In this document: positions 32,405 to 36,601 of the stretch, one piece after another | How positions within the stretch are numbered: position 1 is the stretch's first letter | Layout: every line of letters begins with the position of its first letter | Source of the DNA: Folioceros fuciformis | Taxonomy: Eukaryota > Anthocerotophyta > Anthocerotopsida > Anthocerotales | DNA length: 36,601 nucleotides | Assembly: GCA_049999805.1 (NCBI GenBank) | Contig: JBNGIO010004149.1 | Location: forward strand, 1-36,601 | Reading direction: 5' to 3' | Position numbers and translations under genes: made by a program | The notes under the pieces: generated by a model | Told to the model about the DNA's origin: nothing | What the model saw: only the letters and a program-made list of their open reading frames with translations | Databases searched by the model: none

Positions 32405-33595
32405 GCATACATCTACAGGTGACCTCATGCCGGCTCCTACAGGTGGCTCCTGTAGCCTGAGGCTAAGCAACAACAGTAATCCAGAGACTGATAAAAGACA
32501 AACACGGCCAGCATTTGAATCTTAATAAGGTGAGATTGCGAAAACGTGATCAACGGATGTTGATCATGCGGTCTCACTGATGAATGTCCACTGAATCCAA
32601 CCTGTTGGAAAGCTGACACACTTTTAATTGAAAGGGAGATCCGGAAGGCAGGACCAACGGAGTTTCCTTAACGGCAGGATGTTGCCCGACGAGCCTCGAG
32701 CTTGACGATCTTCTCTGCCCTCAGGCGATCCTGCACTGGGAGAAGGCAGCAACGAACTCGCTTTATTCGGGCATCGATTTGGAAGGAGGAAATTCTCTCT
32801 CCTCATTTGGCACGCCCATGGCGGTCTGCTTTTCGATTGTACAGGCCTGGCAAGGCCATGTCGTGGCTGGTTCCCATGTGCGCAAAGGTCAGGGGTTCTT
32901 GATGATGGTATTGGTGTGCGTGTGTTGGTCCCATGCTTCTCCAGCCGATGTACAAGAGTATTGTGGGAAGGTCAGCTTCCAGGTGGTGCGATGGAGACAG
33001 ACTGGTGATATAAGTGAAGCATGTATACATCTGAGCCGTTGCGGAGGATTGCTGCCCAGATCTGACGAGGAGCAAGAAATTCAGCTCCAGCATTCAGAGG
33101 GATGGCTAGTAGTTTCTCGTAGTGGCGTGGCAACGTTTGGCGGGTTGGCAACCAGATATGTGGTCTCAGGTGAGGGCGCCGGACAGGCTACCAAACTATG
33201 TAGACAGTTCAGCTTGCGGAAAGATCTTGTCGCCTCACCTGCTATAAAAAGAATCTATGCAAATGGGCTTAGTCGCTAGTCAAGGTGTATGTATATTAGC
33301 TGTCTACAAGCTTGCAGTTGGCCCTCAAAGTTTCCTGTTAGAATCTGATGCACAGCCGGAGTTCCCCCAATCACATGTAGCCTGTATGCTCAACTACTTC
33401 AGCTCCTTGACGAGCATGAGATCTGTAACCACTTGAGCGCCACCTTTATAGTTAACCGATCAGTAAGTTGGTTCAGCAGAGGGTAAAAACAGAATATAGA
33501 GCTTTTCCACAAAGGTTGTTCAGATGCAACTCTGACAGGGCTGGTTGAATTTCTGATGGCATGGATAGGGTCTGCTTTACGAAACTATGCTGGTG
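32405..33595 (+). repeat. Segmental duplication, copy 1 (CG-rich copy)
   Basis: The sequence from 'tacaggtgacctcatgcc' (about 32411) to about 33015, and again from about 33360 to 33590, aligns in the same order and orientation with 34512-35352. A part of about 340 bp (33015-33360) is missing from the other copy. Copy 1 keeps many CG dinucleotides that are TG or CA in copy 2. A plus-strand frame of 166 residues (32779-33279) has a hydrophobic stretch but no recognised domain and is not open in copy 2, so I do not call it a gene. Confidence 0.85.
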
Positions 33596-34504
33596 CAAGC
33601 TGGAAAGATGGAGCACACCACTGTTTATGTCAATGTGGAAGCGATAGGTGAGCATCACTGCACGTTGTCCGTTTGACTGATCCACAATAGAGATCTCAAT
33701 AAGGTGTGCGGAAATATTGCCACAGGCCCAGACTTTCTCTTTGAATGTGAATTGCTAGGCAGGGATGCCTTTCTTGCAGGCTGTACCTTTCACAGAAAGA
33801 ACTCATTGCTCAAGAGTCATGGCCAAGAGAAAGTTACGGCCCCAAAAGTCGCAGGAGAAAGCCCACAAACAGGACGCACCTAGGGACATCGTTAGAACTG
33901 TTTGGGTAGACAATCAACACACAGTGCGCACTGGTTGTGGTACTGATGACTCTGGCACCGCTTCCCAAGCATTGACTACTACAGAAAGCATAAATCTCGT
34001 TAGCCCTGCACAGACTGCAAAGAGGACAGACTTTTGACTCGAAGAGCTGGAAAGCCAACAACATCTCCAGTTAGGCATCCTCACCACCTCCCACATCTCA
34101 TCCTGCATGATCAATCGAACTGGCACTTCAGAAAGATGCCGCGATCAAAGCCATGATCGTCAGGGCGTTCGGTGGGGGGAGATGTTCGCCATCGTGGCCG
34201 TCATAAAACAAACAGCCTGAGCCTTGTTCCGATTGGACGAATCCCCTCTCCGCATTTATACGCGCACAGACTTCCAGCTTTATTCCCAACGAACCCATGG
34301 CCGTGTATGCAAAAATGATATCATCTGTAGTGGAAATAAGCAAATTTGCTACACAAAGTCTCTTATAAGGAGTAGCACCAACGTAAACCCTGGCTTGCTG
34401 TTCAAGACGCTTAGAAATTCAAGTCTCAAAGGCTTTTTTCAATTTTAGGTCTTGAAAGTGATCAATCAAACTTTTGATGTAGGTCTTTGAGCCACTATGA
34501 TCAT
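33596..34504. other. Spacer between the two duplicate copies
   Basis: About 0.9 kb of sequence not shared by the two copies. A plus-strand frame at 33765-34037 is short and featureless. Nothing recognisable. Confidence 0.4.
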
Positions 34505-34643
34505 ATATATACAAGTGACCTCATGCCAGCTCCTACAAGAGTCACTTGCACAAGGCAAAGCAACAAAAATCCAGAAACTAGTAAAAGACAAACACAACCA
34601 GCATTTGAATCCTACTATGGGCAGATTAGCAAAGTGTGATCAA

Positions 34644-34687
34644 TGGATGTTGATCATGTGGTTTTTAAACCACATGATCAACATCCA
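34644..34687. repeat. Perfect inverted repeat, 21-bp arms, 2-base loop
   Basis: Left arm 34644-34664 and right arm 34667-34687 are exact reverse complements around TT. The left arm matches copy 1 (around 32544) apart from CG to TG changes. The right arm does not match copy 1, where the corresponding sequence is unrelated to a hairpin. Confidence 0.95.
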
Positions 34688-35163
34688 ACGTGTTGGAAAG
34701 CTAACAAACTTTTAATTAAGAGGGAGATCCAAAAGGCAGGAGTAACAACAAATCCTTAACGGTAAAATGTTGCCATACAAGCCTGGAGCTTGATTTTCAT
34801 CTCTACCTTCAAAAGCTTCTACCCTAAAAGAAGGCAAAAAATGAACTCACTTTAATTGGGCATCGATTTCGAAGTTGTCTCTCCTCATTTGACATGCCCA
34901 TAACCAACTACTTTTCGAGTGTACGGCCTTGCCAAAGCCATGTCATGGTTGGTTCCCATTTGTACAAAGGTCAAGGGTTCTTAATGGTGGTACTCATGTG
35001 CATGTGTTGGTCCCATGTTTCTCCAGCCATTGCACAAGAGTAGTATGGAAGGTTATCTTCTATGTTGTACCATGGAAACAAATTAGTGATAGAAGTTTTA
35101 ACTTATATTACCGATCGTACATGCTTAAAAGCATGTTCCCTAGTCACATGTAGCCTGAATATG

Positions 35164-35201
35164 ATGCTCGTGTAGAAGCTGAAATAGTTGTCAACGAGCA
35201 T
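35164..35201. repeat. Short hairpin with inverted loop relative to copy 1
   Basis: Arms atgctcgt and acgagcat enclose a loop containing gaagctgaaatag. In copy 1 (33386-33417) the loop reads ctacttcagctcc, which is the reverse complement apart from transitions. Copy 1 has the same arms only imperfectly. Confidence 0.7.
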
Positions 35202-35229
35202 ATAACTCAACTGAATTCAGCAAAAAGGC

Positions 35230-35324
35230 ACAACAATTGAACTTTTCCACAAGTGTCATTTAAATGCAACTAGCTCTACCAGAATTGCATTTAAATGACA
35301 TTTGTGGAAAAGTTCAATTGTTGT
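35230..35324. repeat. Long inverted repeat, 40-bp arms, 15-base loop
   Basis: Left arm 35230-35269 and right arm 35285-35324 match in 39 of 40 positions; the single difference would be a G-U pair in RNA. The loop is 35270-35284. Copy 1 has a relative of the left arm (cttttccacaa...atgcaact, near 33507) but no right arm. A transcript would form a near-perfect 40-bp stem. Confidence 0.95.
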
Positions 35325-35353
35325 AGCATGGATAGAGTTTACTTTGTGAACCT

Positions 35354-35604
35354 TGTTGAAATAGCACCACAGGCTTAGAAGGACTCCACAGTTCCTTACT
35401 TATGGTGCACAGGATGCTACATATATAGCCTTCAGGCGGGGCAACCCTCGATAAGGTAAGCCTTAGTCTCGAGGGTGCAATATCCTAGTATATCCTAATA
35501 ACACTTAGGTGATAGATAACTACGAGTTCAATATGGGATAATCTACACTATCCTAAGTGTTGTATGCTCTTAATAACAATTCAGTTAGAGCTTGATTTCT
35601 AACA
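35354..35604 (-). repeat. 3' LTR of a Ty1-copia element (251 bp)
   Basis: The outer end TGTTGAAAT (35354) and inner end ATTTCTAACA (to 35604) form a short imperfect inverted terminal repeat with TG...CA limits. The inner end abuts a polypurine tract (35605-35615) that directly follows the RNase H stop. Similarity to duplicate copy 1 stops exactly at the outer end, confirming an insertion junction. A TATATAT lies near 35419. Confidence 0.8.
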
Positions 35605-35615
35605 CTCCCCCTCAA
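35605..35615 (-). other. Polypurine tract of the copia element
   Basis: The minus strand reads TTGAGGGGGAG immediately before TGTTAG, the LTR start. This is the standard plus-strand priming site arrangement. Confidence 0.85.
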
Positions 35616-35617
35616 GC

Positions 35618-36601
35618 TCAGACTATTTGTAACACTCCAAGTAGTTCACGAAAGTGTAAGAACTTATCTCTACCTAGCGACTTAGTAAAGATATCTGCTA
35701 CCTGGTCTTCGGTCTTCACGTGCCGAAGATCTATCTTCTCAGATAATACCGCTTCCCTGATGAAATGATAATGTACTTCTATGTGCTTCGAACGAGCATG
35801 AAACACAGGATTAGTAGCCAACCTCATGCTACTCATGTTGTCACAGTAGATTGTAACCTTGTTGTTCACTATATTTCCAAGATCATGTAGCAACTTCTGC
35901 AACCAAGCTGCTTCACAGGCTGCCATTGCAGCTTCTCGATACTCTGCTTCTGTGCTTGACAAAGCAACTGTCGGTTGTTTCTTGCTTTGCTAGCTGATCA
36001 TACTACTTCCCAGACTGAATGCATATCCACTGGTTGATCTTCTGTCATACGCATAACCAGCCCAATCAGCATCTATATATCCTGTCAGTTCAAGATGCTT
36101 CCTATGCTCATAGAGCAATCCAACTCAGTAGTTCCTTTCACATATCTCATGATTCTTCTAACTGCGTCCAAGTGCGGTTTCCTTGGGTTCTGCATGAATT
36201 GACTAATCAGTCCCACTGCATAACTTAAGTCAGGACGTGTGATAGTCAAGTAGATCAAACTTCCGACCATTTGTCGATACATAGTCACATTTTCCAGCTT
36301 AGCTCCTACATCCATTTGCAACTTGACGTTTTGCTCCAATGGTGTATCCATCGCTTTGCAATCTACCATGCCATACTTCTGCAACATATCCTTAGCATAT
36401 TGTTTTTGGAATAGCCAGATTTCTTGAGGTGTAGACACAACCTCAATTCTTAAGAAGTATCTGAGTTCACCAAGATCCTTCACCTTGAACTCTTTTTGCA
36501 GATTCGCCTTGACATTTGCAATACCATCTGCATCATCTCCTGTGATGATCAAGTCGTCAACATAAACGACAAGACACACTTGTCCTACCTTGGTCTGTTT
36601 T
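35618..36601 (-). pseudogene. Ty1-copia reverse transcriptase-RNase H end, broken, runs off the window
   Basis: Minus-strand frame open to the right edge. 36601-36085 is the end of the RVT_2 reverse transcriptase with the catalytic YVDDLIITGDD motif, DLGELRYFL and YRQMVGSLIYL...TRPDLSYAV. RNase H follows: YIDADWAGYA, the SSTEAEY motif, YCDN, HARSKHIEVHYHFIRE and DIFTKSL, ending at 35618. Two lesions inactivate it: a one-base frame change near 36115-36125, between the KGTTEL region and GLLYEHRKH, and a TAG replacing the conserved Trp before QSKKQPT at about 35990. Both families are well known. Gag, protease and integrase would lie beyond the window. The element is fairly recent compared with the relic at 4-5 kb, as most motifs are intact. 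Confidence 0.9.

Larger units (their letters stand above)
34505..35353 (+). repeat. Segmental duplication, copy 2 (AT-shifted, hairpin-bearing)
   Basis: Direct, diverged copy of 32405-33595. Shared landmarks include gacctcatgcc(g/a)gctcctaca, (c/t)gtgatcaa(c/t)ggatgttgatcatg, gtgttggtcccatg(c/t)ttctccagcc and cacatgtagcctg. The copy ends where the copia LTR begins at 35354 and presumably continues beyond that insertion, outside the window. Changes are mostly C to T and G to A, many at CG sites. It also holds hairpin structures absent from copy 1. Confidence 0.85.

Noticed and set aside
32779-33279. 166-residue plus-strand frame in duplicate copy 1
   Set aside because: No recognised domain, its start region aligns to non-open DNA in copy 2, and codon pattern gives no support. 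Kept as part of the repeat.

Overview
This is nuclear DNA from a land plant. It holds four complete alpha-expansin (EXPA) genes, each with short GT-AG introns at the same two positions, in a long GC-rich intergenic landscape. Diverged, methylation-decayed repeats and Ty1-copia retroelements flank them. The small expansin introns (about 85 to 250 bp) and the unusual basic or His-rich N-terminal linkers would fit a non-seed plant, but this is inference; the species cannot be named from the window.

Layout. 1-8 kb is mostly AT-rich. It has a 69-bp tandem array, GC-richer 57-bp and 90-bp arrays, a small gapped LTR element in minus orientation (TRIM-like, with PBS and 5-bp target duplication), and a deleted Ty1-copia relic in which gag is followed almost directly by the end of RNase H. 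8.5-31 kb is the expansin cluster, orientations + - + -: EXP1 (9954-11285), EXP2 (16923-15791), EXP3 (23383-24467) and EXP4 (27307-26198), forming two convergent pairs. A small orphan fragment of an expansin exon 2 lies at about 12.16 kb. The intergenic DNA between them is rich in GGGCCC-type words, pentanucleotide repeats and tRNA-like (SINE-head) signatures. 32.4-35.35 kb holds two diverged direct copies of a non-coding segment. 35.35 kb to the right edge is the 3' end of a minus-strand Ty1-copia element (RT, RNase H, polypurine tract, 3' LTR) inserted into the second copy.

The expansins should all be secreted, non-enzymatic wall-loosening proteins (double-psi beta-barrel plus carbohydrate-binding domain). 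What separates them is mainly the segment between the signal peptide and the barrel: about 109 residues with 40% Lys in EXP1, none in EXP2, GHH-x-PGK repeats in EXP3 and Gly/His/Lys repeats in EXP4. The cluster therefore looks like a local paralog set that varied its wall-targeting or charge linker while keeping the core fold.

The most unusual signals are the Lys-rich expansin, the three hairpin-associated rearrangements that distinguish the second 33-35 kb repeat copy from the first (palindrome formation and loop inversion, as expected from template switching), and the strongly one-sided CG to TG/CA decay between those copies. No rRNA, intact tRNA, CRISPR or bacterial-type features were seen. 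Exon boundaries were worked out by hand from splice sites and reading frames.
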